Below are positions 1 to 7,660 of a stretch of 45,752 nt of DNA, in pieces. This stretch comes from JBAZAX01 sp041671765 (GTDB lineage Bacteria > Babelota > Babeliae > Babelales > RVW-14). Position 1 is the first letter of the stretch; each line of letters starts with the position of its first letter. The stretch lies in contig JBAZAX010000010.1 in NCBI GenBank assembly GCA_041671765.1, positions 1-45,752 on the forward strand. Reading direction: 5' to 3'. Below the pieces are notes generated by a model. The model did not search any database. It was not told where the DNA came from and was given only the letters and a program-made list of their open reading frames with translations. The position numbers and the translations under genes were made by a program.

Positions 1-1206
1 TTGGCCGTTGACCAAAGCGATTTTTTTCATCTTCATGGAAATATAAAGCTTTTAAACGGTAAATTTTACATTCCGGAAAGTAGAAACATAATTGAGAAAC
101 TTCAAACGGATTTTGACATTAGTGCACATTCTCGAAAAATTATTCTTAATAATGCACAGATTGGGTTCTTTAAGGGTGAAGTTTCAAGCCCTAAAATTAT
201 TGTTCAATTTGATGAAAACAATGTATTAAGCAACTTACATGTGCCGTTAAAGATTAAAGATTTGCTGATTAATTGGAAAAAGGATTTGCTGGCAATAATT
301 TATGGGAATGTTCTCATAAAGAAAAATTCACAGGGGAATTATAAGGCGCTTGCCCAGTTGGTTGCAAAAAGATCGATTCTTAGAGAAAATATTTTGTCAT
401 TACCCGAAAATAAATCACTTTCCAGCCCTATGGGAATATCGTTTTTGCAAAATAATGATTTTGATTTTGACATTAGGCTTTCAAGCGAGCAACCAATAAA
501 GGCAAAGACACCTTCGCTTGAAACAAGTGCATCGATAAATCTGCGAATACTGTATCAAAAAAGTAAAAATATTATGAGAATTCCTCAATTGACCGGGTCT
601 ATTAGGCTTGATAGCGGACACATTAAATTTTTACATACCAAATTATATTTTGAGTATGGCAAAGTTCAATTTATCTCAAACCAGATGAATGATCCAATTA
701 TTGATTTAATAGCTCGTAATAGAATCAATAAGTATCAGATAACATTGCAGGCTACCGGGTCATTGCAAAAACCAATAATTCTTCTTGAGTCAAATCCTGA
801 ATTAACGGAAGAACAAATATTGGGACTTCTCTTGTCCGGTTCAGAAGCTGCAAAACTTCAGACAGATTTATTTGCAATGTTGGAGCAAAACTTACATGAT
901 ATTGTTCTTGGAAATAAGACAATTTCTCCCGGGGCTACAAGCTTTTTCCAAAAACTTGCTAAACCGTTTAAATACATTCAAATTACTCCGGATTTTACTA
1001 ATCAATCAGCAAGAGGCGGAATAAAGGGGACGATATCTGCAAATCTTTCTGAGCAGGTTAAAGCACAGATTCAGAAAAACTTTAACATGCAAGATGATTT
1101 TAATGCTCAGGTCGAATACCAACTCTCTGATGATGTTAGCCTTAAGGGCAGCGTTGATCAGCGAGGAGAGCTTGGCGCAGAGGTTGAGCTAAGGCTTAAA
1201 CTTTGA
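1..1206 (+). CDS. tamB: TamB-family translocation/assembly protein, C-terminal part (5' truncated by window)
   Basis: Frame 1 is open from the first base, so the N-terminus lies outside the window; the 401 visible residues are the C-terminal end of a TamB (DUF490) protein. TamB spans the periplasm and works with BamA/TamA-type proteins or in phospholipid transport to the outer membrane. The family signature is visible near the end: an 'LTEEQILGLLLSGS' segment, an 'AKPFKYIQITPDF' strand, a 'GTISANLSEQVKAQIQKNF' segment and a closing run of alternating beta-strand residues ending in 'ELGAEVELRLKL'. The upstream part is also beta-rich with low-complexity hydrophobic alternation, as expected for the groove-like beta-taco fold. 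Its last 49 bases overlap the 3' end of a convergent gene. The family call is firm; the full length cannot be judged. Confidence 0.85.
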   Translation: MAVDQSDFFHLHGNIKLLNGKFYIPESRNIIEKLQTDFDISAHSRKIILNNAQIGFFKGEVSSPKIIVQFDENNVLSNLHVPLKIKDLLINWKKDLLAIIYGNVLIKKNSQGNYKALAQLVAKRSILRENILSLPENKSLSSPMGISFLQNNDFDFDIRLSSEQPIKAKTPSLETSASINLRILYQKSKNIMRIPQLTGSIRLDSGHIKFLHTKLYFEYGKVQFISNQMNDPIIDLIARNRINKYQITLQATGSLQKPIILLESNPELTEEQILGLLLSGSEAAKLQTDLFAMLEQNLHDIVLGNKTISPGATSFFQKLAKPFKYIQITPDFTNQSARGGIKGTISANLSEQVKAQIQKNFNMQDDFNAQVEYQLSDDVSLKGSVDQRGELGAEVELRLKL

Positions 1207-1787
1207 GCCTGTTTTAAAAGATTTTTTTCTTCTTCAGACAATCCTTTTAAACTTCTTATTTCATGCATAAGATCGCCCGGTTCAGGCTGTTTTTTATCCG
1301 GGTTTACGTGTGTATTGGTTTTATTTATTTCGCTTTGTTGTGTTTGTGAATGCATTTTTTCTTGTGATAATTGTGATATATTGGCTTTTTCTTTTTCAAG
1401 CGCATTATTAGCGTTAGCAAGTTTTTTGCGCGTACTCATGAGCTCTTCTTCGGTTGCTGTAATTTTCGACTTTAATGCATTAATTTCAGCGTAAAGTTTA
1501 TTGCTTTCGCTTGATTGATTTTTAAGCAGGGCATTTAAATTATGTTTTTTTTCGGCAGTAACTTTTGCAAGATTGTACATTTTGTCGACCCGATCAAGAA
1601 TTGAATATACTTTTGGTTGTGCTGCCGTAAACTCTTTTCTTATGTACATTAAATCGTTGCCTATATTTTTGTAGAGGTCTTGCATTTGTTGTAGCGTTTT
1701 TGCATCAAGTGCTGTGCTTACATGCAAAGATGTGTAGATTAGCCCGATTCCAACGATAAACGGCATAGATATTCCATAATGTTTCAT
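1158..1787 (-). CDS. Exported coiled-coil protein of unknown function
   Basis: 209 residues starting at an ATG with a good ribosome site (AGGAG, 7 bases upstream). Residues 1-26 look like a signal peptide ending near 'STALDAK'. Residues about 75-150 are rich in K/E/L/N heptads (an 'ALKSKITATEEELMSTRKK' stretch and following), indicating a long coiled coil. The C-terminus is Q/P/S-rich and ends in a short serine/proline tail. I recognise no family. It converges with tamB and the two coding regions overlap by 49 bases, so the last residues are encoded antisense to the conserved TamB C-terminus. It is probably a periplasmic or surface coiled-coil protein; the function is unknown. Confidence 0.7.
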   Translation of the reverse strand: MKHYGISMPFIVGIGLIYTSLHVSTALDAKTLQQMQDLYKNIGNDLMYIRKEFTAAQPKVYSILDRVDKMYNLAKVTAEKKHNLNALLKNQSSESNKLYAEINALKSKITATEEELMSTRKKLANANNALEKEKANISQLSQEKMHSQTQQSEINKTNTHVNPDKKQPEPGDLMHEIRSLKGLSEEEKNLLKQAQSLSLSSTSAPSSPR

Positions 1788-1904
1788 ACTCTTCTCCTTT
1801 TTTGAAAAAATCAGCTATAGACAAACAATGACATTTTTTCTGAATAATTTAAAATTAAATATAATATATTAAAATTTCAACTGCTTAAAAAATGAAGGCC
1901 TTTA

Positions 1905-2564
1905 ATGCGTGAACAATTTATTAAAAGACTTTTAGCTTTTTCCTTGATAGGTTTGGTCTTTTATTTGTCCTTAAATGCTCACTCTGAGGCGTATTTTTCG
2001 CCTGATGACCATCCTGCCGAGCGACTAATTAATCTCATAAATGGTACAAAACGTAAAATTTATGGAGCCGTTTATATGTTTACAGATGCGTTAATAGCAG
2101 AGGCGCTGATTAATGCAAAAAAACGTGGGGTTGATGTTAAAATTATTGTTGATAATGCGACTATGGATTATGAGTATGGTAAGGGGGAACTGTTGAAAGA
2201 GAATGGTATCGATGTTTATGTTTTTGCCATTCAGGGTAAAAAGTCCAAGTTTGGAACTCCTTTGATGCATAACAAATTTGCACTTCTTGATAATCAGCTA
2301 TGGACAGGCTCTTTTAATTGGACAAAAAGTGCGAACCAGAAAAATCAGGAAAATGTAATAGTAACAACCAATAAAAAAGTTTATGCAAAATTTGAGAAAC
2401 AGTTTGAGATTTTAAAGGGTCGGGCTACGACTGCACATTCATATCGTTCTAGTAATAAACAACACAGTCAAAGTAGCAGGCAAAGAAACAAACAGTTAGA
2501 TCGGGAAATAGACAGTTTTTGGGACAGACTTAAAGATCTTTTTTCAATCCCGCCAAGATACTAA
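1905..2564 (+). CDS. Exported phospholipase D-like nuclease, single HKD motif
   Basis: 219 residues. A basic N-terminus followed by a hydrophobic stretch (residues 8-26, ending 'LNAHSEAY') reads as a signal peptide. The body is a PLD-fold domain with one HKD motif: H122, K124 and D129 in 'MHNKFALLDNQLWTGSFNWT', followed by the conserved GSxN (135-138) and E149-N150. A single HKD motif is typical of small Nuc-type endonucleases and PLD6-like enzymes, which dimerise to build one active site. Residues about 170-219 form a basic, S/Q/R-rich tail. Expected activity is cleavage of phosphodiesters in DNA/RNA or of phospholipids in the periplasm or outside the cell. Substrate cannot be decided from sequence. 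ATG start follows 'GAAGG' about 7 bases upstream. The gene stands alone between gene-poor stretches. Confidence 0.8.
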   Translation: MREQFIKRLLAFSLIGLVFYLSLNAHSEAYFSPDDHPAERLINLINGTKRKIYGAVYMFTDALIAEALINAKKRGVDVKIIVDNATMDYEYGKGELLKENGIDVYVFAIQGKKSKFGTPLMHNKFALLDNQLWTGSFNWTKSANQKNQENVIVTTNKKVYAKFEKQFEILKGRATTAHSYRSSNKQHSQSSRQRNKQLDREIDSFWDRLKDLFSIPPRY

Positions 2565-2627
2565 AAATTGATATCAATTTTATAATTTTATTACAAATTA
2601 TCTTAAATTTATAACTTAAAAAATCTT

Positions 2628-2654
2628 ACGGCACGCACTAAACATGCGTGCCGT
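2628..2654. terminator. Perfect 10-bp hairpin, terminator-like
   Basis: Arms acggcacgca (2628-2637) and tgcgtgccgt (2645-2654) pair perfectly around a 7-base loop. On the minus strand it is followed after four bases by six Ts, a usable rho-independent terminator for transcription coming from transaldolase through the repeat element. On the plus strand, 63 bases after the PLD stop, the following tract is only loosely T-rich. Probably bidirectional. Confidence 0.6.
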
Positions 2655-2799
2655 TCTTGCTTTTAGTGCGATTTAAACGGTCTGATTATTTTTATAAATA
2701 TATTCTTAAGTCCAAATTCTATTTTTTATAAAAGAATCTAAGTCTATTTTGTAAGGATTTTTCCACTTGTTCGCGAAAATGTCTTCTGATAAGCGTCGT

Positions 2800-2972
2800 G
2801 TCATGCTGGGCCCTGTCCTGAATTTGATTCAGGATCGTTTCAGCCCCGTCCGCCATAGCCACGAGTGCAACGAGGGCGACGGCTGGAATCCATGGATAAA
2901 TTAATTCAAAATTTTTGTAATTAGATAATAGGAGAAACTAATCCATGGATCCTGAAATAAATTCAGGATGAC
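2800..2972. repeat. MITE-like palindromic repeat element, 173 bp
   Basis: The left end (gtcatgctg..., then a cctgaatttgattcagg palindrome at 2817-2833) and the right end (gatcctgaa...ttcaggatgac, 2948-2972) are inverted copies with about 8 extra bases in the left arm. Inside are two copies of atccatggat (2888-2897 and 2941-2950) and an imperfect G+C-rich stem (about 2840-2885). Nested palindromes with no coding capacity are typical of non-autonomous miniature transposable elements or REP-like sequences. No transposase is present in the window. No clear target-site duplication was identified by eye. Confidence 0.6.
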
Positions 2973-3040
2973 AAATCTCTTATTGAAAGTCCCTTTGTCA
3001 GACAAAGCACTTTGCGTTAAGCTAAACAAATATTTGAGCC

Positions 3041-3700
3041 TTATTCGAACAGGCTTTTTTTGTTTAATTTTTTCCAATCTTTATCAAATGCTTCTACCCC
3101 TTGAGTTGATAGAGGATGCTTAATTGCTTTTTCGATAACTTCAGCCGGAACGGTTATGATATCAACGCCTGCATATGCCAACCTTTCCCATTGATATACG
3201 TTGCGAATTGATGCAGCTAAAATTTCTGACTTAAATCCATAGTTCTGCTTTATTGTTACAATATTTTCGACAAAATCTACGCCATCTTTGCCTATATCAT
3301 CCCAACGGCCTACAAATGGTGAGATAAATGTTACGCCCAGTTTTGCAACTAACAATGCCTGAATTTCTGTGAAAACTAGCGTGACGTTAATTTTTACTCC
3401 ATCACAAACCAGTTTATGGATTGTAGTAAAATATTCCGGCATGCATGGAATTTTTACAACAACATTTTTGGCAAAATTTGAAATTTCTTTTGCCTGTTTA
3501 TAAACGGCATCCGGATCTTTTTCTACAACCTCAATGCTCACCGGGCCATTAACCATACTGCAGATATCGAGTAAAACTTTTTTTGTGTTTGAATCTTCTT
3601 TGCTTAAAAGGGTTGGATTTGTTGTGACACCATCAATAAGCCCAGTTTCGTTCCATTTCTTAATTTGTTCGCGATTGGCAGTATCAAGAAAAATTTTCAT
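3041..3700 (-). CDS. tal: Transaldolase (small MipB/TalC type)
   Basis: 219 residues, the usual length of the short transaldolase / fructose-6-phosphate aldolase subfamily. It transfers a dihydroxyacetone unit from sedoheptulose-7-P to glyceraldehyde-3-P in the non-oxidative pentose phosphate pathway. Visible family residues are D6 in 'MKIFLDTA', the 'GVTTNPTLLSKE' motif (24-35) and the Schiff-base lysine K83 in 'VVVKIPCMPEY'. F129 in 'SPFVGR' is the residue that in this family favours transaldolase over fructose-6-P aldolase activity, where Tyr is found. ATG start has CAGGAG 8 bases upstream. Transketolase (16184-18064) supplies the partner enzyme elsewhere in the window. Divergent from the glycosyltransferase gene. 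Confidence 0.92.
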   Translation of the reverse strand: MKIFLDTANREQIKKWNETGLIDGVTTNPTLLSKEDSNTKKVLLDICSMVNGPVSIEVVEKDPDAVYKQAKEISNFAKNVVVKIPCMPEYFTTIHKLVCDGVKINVTLVFTEIQALLVAKLGVTFISPFVGRWDDIGKDGVDFVENIVTIKQNYGFKSEILAASIRNVYQWERLAYAGVDIITVPAEVIEKAIKHPLSTQGVEAFDKDWKKLNKKSLFE

Positions 3701-3777
3701 TTAAGCGCTCCTGTTTTATAAAAATATTCAAATATTTATCTCCAAATTATTATTTCAATTATTTTCTCTTCAGTCCA

Positions 3778-3806
3778 TTCTAAATTTAAATTAATAGAAT
3801 TTAGAA
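3778..3806. promoter_or_regulatory. 9-bp inverted repeat in the divergent tal / glycosyltransferase promoter region
   Basis: ttctaaatt (3778-3786) and aatttagaa (3798-3806) are exact inverted copies separated by 11 bases, centred between two divergent start codons. The position suits an operator, but the sequence is AT-rich and could be chance. Confidence 0.25.
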
Positions 3807-3874
3807 ATCATGTTAATATTTTTCAAAAGGCTAAAATGTTTTAGAAGTATTCGCATGTGATTGAAAGGAGTCGA

Positions 3875-4918
3875 ATGTTCTTCAATAAAATTATAACAAT
3901 TGCGTTGTTAAGTTTTATCTCTTATTTATCATCAAATAATTTTGATTGTGAGAAATATAAAGCAAATACTTTAAGGCTACTTCAATCTGGTAAAAGTGCA
4001 GTAAGTCATGATCTAAGTGGGGGAAGATTTGGCGATAGCCTGATATGTTATCTACATGCAAAGTGGATTTCATATAAATACAACATTCCATTACTGTATT
4101 ATCCGTTTGAATATTCAGACCAATTGGTTTTGTCTGATGCTGATTTGATGGTAACTGTTGGAAATGCCAGTTCATTAAAAAAAGAAAAAGCCACTGACAT
4201 AGAACCAATAACGCAAGAGCTGTTTGTTGATACTGTGAAAATTTGTCCAAATGATGGAATTTTGTATATTATTCCATGGTTTCCTGAGTCGTTACAGGAG
4301 TATGAACGAATAGAAGATGGGCGTCTTTATTTTTATGTTAATTGGGATGATGAAAAGTTTCTTGAAGAAATTCGTGAGCTCATAAGCCCAAAAAAGAAGC
4401 TAAATTTATTACAAATTCCGTCAGATAAAATTACTGTTGCAGTGCATGTCAGAAGAAATAGTAATGGCTTTGATTTGGCGATGTCATTTGATAAAGATTT
4501 GCAAGTGAAAGAGGGTAGGCAATTTCTTGATGACTACTACCCATTCAAATGTGTTGATGATAATTTTTACGTATCAAGCATAAAAAAATTGTGCGAATTA
4601 TTTCCAAATAAACCTATCTATATTTATATTTTTACAGATGATAAAGATCCTGAAAAGATTGCAGAAAAATATAAAAATGCACTTAATAATCCATTAATTA
4701 CATTTGATTATCGTCATGATAAGCATGATCATACTGTACATGTTTTAGAAGATTTTTTTTCTATGCTTAAGTTTGATTGCTTAATCCGTTCTGATTCTAA
4801 CTTTTCTCTGGTTGCCTCAAAATTGGGAAATTATAAGTATGACATATCTCCGAGTGGTTATCAGTTGAAAAATAATCATCCCGTGATTGTACGTGCGAAT
4901 ATTTCTACAAAAATATAA
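3875..4918 (+). CDS. Exported GT11/fucosyltransferase-like protein
   Basis: 347 residues from the ATG preceded by GAAAGGAG; an in-frame GTG 18 bases upstream overlaps that ribosome site and is rejected as start. Residues 1-20 are a signal-like hydrophobic segment. The body resembles GT-B fucosyltransferases: 'LSGGRFGDSLICYLHAKW' (47-64) matches the N-terminal glycine-rich GG(x)GNxxF-type motif, 'VAVHVRRNSNG' (188-198) matches the HxRR donor-binding motif, and 'DCLIRSDSNFSLVASKLG' (301-318) matches the third conserved block of alpha-1,2-fucosyltransferases. These assign it to the GT11/POFUT-like superfamily, not to a specific reaction. It is followed 36 bases later by a second glycosyltransferase, suggesting one glycan-modification operon. 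The exported N-terminus is odd for an enzyme using nucleotide sugars. Confidence 0.6.
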   Translation: MFFNKIITIALLSFISYLSSNNFDCEKYKANTLRLLQSGKSAVSHDLSGGRFGDSLICYLHAKWISYKYNIPLLYYPFEYSDQLVLSDADLMVTVGNASSLKKEKATDIEPITQELFVDTVKICPNDGILYIIPWFPESLQEYERIEDGRLYFYVNWDDEKFLEEIRELISPKKKLNLLQIPSDKITVAVHVRRNSNGFDLAMSFDKDLQVKEGRQFLDDYYPFKCVDDNFYVSSIKKLCELFPNKPIYIYIFTDDKDPEKIAEKYKNALNNPLITFDYRHDKHDHTVHVLEDFFSMLKFDCLIRSDSNFSLVASKLGNYKYDISPSGYQLKNNHPVIVRANISTKI

Positions 4919-4954
4919 TCTACAAAATATGAATTAGTTAAGGAGTTTGGATAT

Positions 4955-6529
4955 ATGAATTTTAAGCGATTACGTTTTAAAAAAATTAGTTTTTTTTGTT
5001 TTTACGCAATGTTTTTTTTCTCCGCTCAAGCTCATGTTCTTGTCTTTTTTCATCTTGGTTCATCATTGCCTCCATATTTTGAAGAGGCAGTTTTTCAGGC
5101 CAGCTTATTTAACTCACCGAATAAAATCTGTGTAATTGTTAATCAGCAAGCATTAGAAAAACCAAATAATCTTGGAAAATTTTCAACGATCTTTGTCGCC
5201 GAGTTGTTACCACCGACTGCGCGCCATTTGGCTTTTCGGAAAAATTCTACTCTTGATAAAAATTTTCGCGATTCATTTTGGTTTTATACCTCTGAGCGTT
5301 TTTTATATCTTGATGACTTTATGCAGGAGTATAATGTTAAAGATGTGTTTCATATAGAAAGCGATGTTGTCCTTTTTTTTGATCTCAAAGATTTATTACC
5401 TGTTTTTCAGCAGCAATATAACAATCAAATTGCTGCTGTATTTGATAATAATGATAGGTGTATTCCAAGTTTTATTTACGCATCAGATAAAGATGCAATG
5501 TCACACCTTGCAGAATTTATGGTTGAAAATGCAGATTCAGGTAAAAATGATATGGAAGTGTTGGGGCTTTATAAAAAACAGCATCCTACGAAAATAAAAA
5601 ATTTGCCTATTATTCCGGATTCTTACCATGAAGTTTATTCGCTTGAAAGTTCCAGTGGGTGTAAAACGCAAAATACAGGAAAAGATTTTGTTGATCTTAA
5701 GTATAAATTTTCAAATGATCCGATAGATGTTGTAATTCCATGCATAAAAAAAGACCAACGAACATTAGATCTAGTTATAGCGGGTATAAAAGCGAATGTG
5801 TTTAACATTCGAAACGTTTATTTGGTGGCTCCGGAACGTTTATCTATAAACGCAACTTGGGTAAGCGAAAGTACTTTTCCATTTACTCAAAAAGACATTG
5901 CCATGCAAATATTCGATAATGATGAGGTTAAAGCTAATGAATATATGATGAGCAAAGATTCAAGAACTGGGTGGATATATCAGCAGTTATTAAAATTTTA
6001 TGCACCATTTGTTATTCCCGGCATATCACAAAATGTTTTAATTCTGGATGCGGATACGGTATTTTTAAGACCGGTAAAATTTCAGGCACAATCAGGGGCT
6101 GCACTTTTCAATCCTTCACCGGAATATTATCCTCCATATTTTGAACATGCACAAAAAGTGATTCCGGGATTCAGAAAAATTTTTGGACAGTATTCCGGTG
6201 TCTCTCATCACATGCTGTTCCAGCGATGTGTTTTGGAAGACCTGTTCCAAACAATCAGAAACACTCATAATGTTGAGCCTTGGATTGCACTTGTTAAAAA
6301 TATAGGGAAGAAAGATCTTTTTGGATCCGGGCTTTCTGAGTATGAGATTTATTTTAACTTTCTTTTTGCGCGTGATGGTCATGTTCAGATTAGGTCTTTA
6401 AAATGGGTAGAAAGTGGTAACATAAACAAATTGCAAGAATACAAAAGTGAAGGTTACGACTATGTTTCTTTTCATTCAAATTATCCTGCTAGTGCAGAAT
6501 TTAGGCATATCGGGGCTGAGGATTTGTAA
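4955..6529 (+). CDS. Exported two-domain glycosyltransferase, DUF6492-like
   Basis: 524 residues; ATG preceded by AAGGAG. Residues 1-26 look like a signal peptide ending 'FFSAQAHVL'. Two GT-A-like halves can be seen. The N-terminal half has a putative metal/donor motif at 135-137 ('HIESDVVLFFD') after a 'RFLYLDDFMQEY' segment. The C-terminal half has D365-A-D367 in 'LILDADTVFLRP', the hallmark of DUF6492-type glycosyltransferases, followed by 'FNPSPEYYPPYF' and a 'SGLSEYEIYFNF' segment typical of that family. The DxD motifs bind the metal-nucleotide-sugar complex. Sugar and acceptor are unknown. Lies directly behind the GT11-like gene with no terminator between, so the two likely act together. 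Confidence 0.65.
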   Translation: MNFKRLRFKKISFFCFYAMFFFSAQAHVLVFFHLGSSLPPYFEEAVFQASLFNSPNKICVIVNQQALEKPNNLGKFSTIFVAELLPPTARHLAFRKNSTLDKNFRDSFWFYTSERFLYLDDFMQEYNVKDVFHIESDVVLFFDLKDLLPVFQQQYNNQIAAVFDNNDRCIPSFIYASDKDAMSHLAEFMVENADSGKNDMEVLGLYKKQHPTKIKNLPIIPDSYHEVYSLESSSGCKTQNTGKDFVDLKYKFSNDPIDVVIPCIKKDQRTLDLVIAGIKANVFNIRNVYLVAPERLSINATWVSESTFPFTQKDIAMQIFDNDEVKANEYMMSKDSRTGWIYQQLLKFYAPFVIPGISQNVLILDADTVFLRPVKFQAQSGAALFNPSPEYYPPYFEHAQKVIPGFRKIFGQYSGVSHHMLFQRCVLEDLFQTIRNTHNVEPWIALVKNIGKKDLFGSGLSEYEIYFNFLFARDGHVQIRSLKWVESGNINKLQEYKSEGYDYVSFHSNYPASAEFRHIGAEDL

Positions 6530-6555
6530 CAAATATTTTTGTACGTTAGTTTTAA

Positions 6556-7014
6556 TTACTCAGGCTTTAAGTCATCAATATTGCGCTTTAGTACTTCACA
6601 GAAAGAGTTGATAACGAGTGCCAATTTTTCTGCAAGTTCTTCTTTATAAATATGAGAAGTTAAATTTCTACTTTTAAGCATTTCAAAAAATATTTCAGTA
6701 TCTTCTTCAGAAATTAACTTTGCTTTGCATCCGGATCGGATTACGTCTTTGGGAGAATCTGTGTTTGCAATAATACCCTTTTCGGATAGATATTCTTTGA
6801 GATATTTCCAAAATAATTCAATAGAAAACTCAAATCGTTGAGCTAGAGAATCTCGCGCTGCTTTATATATGTCTTCATATGTAACGTCTTCATCTATAAA
6901 ATTTGGTAGGGATTTTGTCTTTTTATTTTTAATTTTTTCAAAAACAAAAATAGCTCTTTCTAGTGTTTTTATCGCTGAAGTTAAAGATTCATATTTTAAT
7001 TTTAATTTTGCCAC
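6556..7014 (-). CDS. hepT: HepT-like HEPN RNase toxin (HI0074 family)
   Basis: 152 residues, all-helical. The HEPN RNase motif RX4HXY is intact: R116, H121, Y123 in 'SRNLTSHIYKEE'. It belongs to the group also annotated as nucleotidyltransferase substrate-binding proteins (HI0074 family). In characterised MntA-HepT modules the HEPN protein cleaves RNA and the partner nucleotidyltransferase adds AMP to the tyrosine of this motif to switch it off. Here that tyrosine is present. The start overlaps the upstream nucleotidyltransferase gene by 13 bases, indicating translational coupling. Function as a toxin is inferred from motif and partner. Confidence 0.8.
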   Translation of the reverse strand: MAKLKLKYESLTSAIKTLERAIFVFEKIKNKKTKSLPNFIDEDVTYEDIYKAARDSLAQRFEFSIELFWKYLKEYLSEKGIIANTDSPKDVIRSGCKAKLISEEDTEIFFEMLKSRNLTSHIYKEELAEKLALVINSFCEVLKRNIDDLKPE

Positions 7015-7295
7015 AGAATTCCTTCATTTTTTACTTCTTCTTTGAGTAAATCCGAAGCTGTCTTTAAGTCTACAATATCAACAAAAACTGGGATGTTGGT
7101 TTCTTCTATTTCGTTTTGAATTGCCAAAATATCCAATAGCGAAATTTCTTTTTCTGCTTCAATTGCAAGGTCAAAGTCAGATCCTGATTTATGATCCTGT
7201 CTTGCTCTAGACCCAAATAAGTACACTTTGCAGTTTGGGATTTTCTTGTTGATTATATCCAGCAAAATTTTTTTATATCGATTTTCTAGACTCAT
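7002..7295 (-). CDS. mntA: MntA-like minimal nucleotidyltransferase antitoxin
   Basis: 97 residues, the size of minimal nucleotidyltransferases. It has the complete GSX10DXD motif: G28-S29 and D40-x-D42 in 'YLFGSRARQDHKSGSDFDLA', with a likely third carboxylate at D73 in 'VFVDIVDLK'. Such proteins transfer AMP from ATP onto the partner HEPN toxin. Translated just before the HEPN gene and overlapping it by 13 bases. The ribosome site is weak. Sits 21 bases downstream of a small exported protein gene and may be cotranscribed with leuS. Confidence 0.82.
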   Translation of the reverse strand: MSLENRYKKILLDIINKKIPNCKVYLFGSRARQDHKSGSDFDLAIEAEKEISLLDILAIQNEIEETNIPVFVDIVDLKTASDLLKEEVKNEGILWQN

Positions 7296-7316
7296 TTTTC
7301 AATTCCCAAATTAACT

Positions 7317-7643
7317 TTATTGTCGATAACGACATAGGTAACCTTCTGTAAATTCAAATGTTTTTTGTATATAAGGATCATCTATTTCCCACTCGCCAAT
7401 AATCTCATAAAAATATTGACCTTTTGTAGGGTCCGCTTCTCCGTCTTCATAGATAGGAACAAAATATTTTTTTTGAATTCTAATTTTACCTTTGTTGTCA
7501 TCACTTATAAAAAAATTATATTCCATTAAGTTTTCAGGTTTTGCATCTACATGCTCTGAAATCATCGCAGTTGCCGATTTAGTAAGTATGAACAAAAATA
7601 AAATTAAAAATTTGAATGGTGTTTTCATGGTATTTTTTTTCAT
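7317..7643 (-). CDS. Small exported protein of unknown function
   Basis: 108 residues with a clear signal peptide ('FKFLILFLFILTKSATAM', cleavage probably after 'SATA'). The mature part of about 83 residues is acidic with several aromatic residues ('YFYEIIGEWEIDDPYI') and one cysteine near the C-terminus ('YLCRYRQ'). No family recognised. Start is uncertain: the ATG used here and a second in-frame ATG five codons later (7628) both have poor ribosome sites. It lies 17 bases after leuS and 21 before mntA on the same strand, so it is probably translated from the leuS message. Confidence 0.55.
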   Translation of the reverse strand: MKKNTMKTPFKFLILFLFILTKSATAMISEHVDAKPENLMEYNFFISDDNKGKIRIQKKYFVPIYEDGEADPTKGQYFYEIIGEWEIDDPYIQKTFEFTEGYLCRYRQ

Positions 7644-7660
7644 GATACTTTTTATCTTTC

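Larger units (their letters stand above)
2565..3040. other. 476-bp gene-free stretch between the PLD gene and transaldolase
   Basis: No plausible gene on either strand. It holds a perfect 10-bp hairpin (2628-2654), an AT-rich segment, and a 173-bp palindromic MITE-like repeat (2800-2972) whose middle is visibly richer in G and C than its surroundings. A further small palindrome (7-bp arms around one base) is at 2993-3007. Confidence 0.7.
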
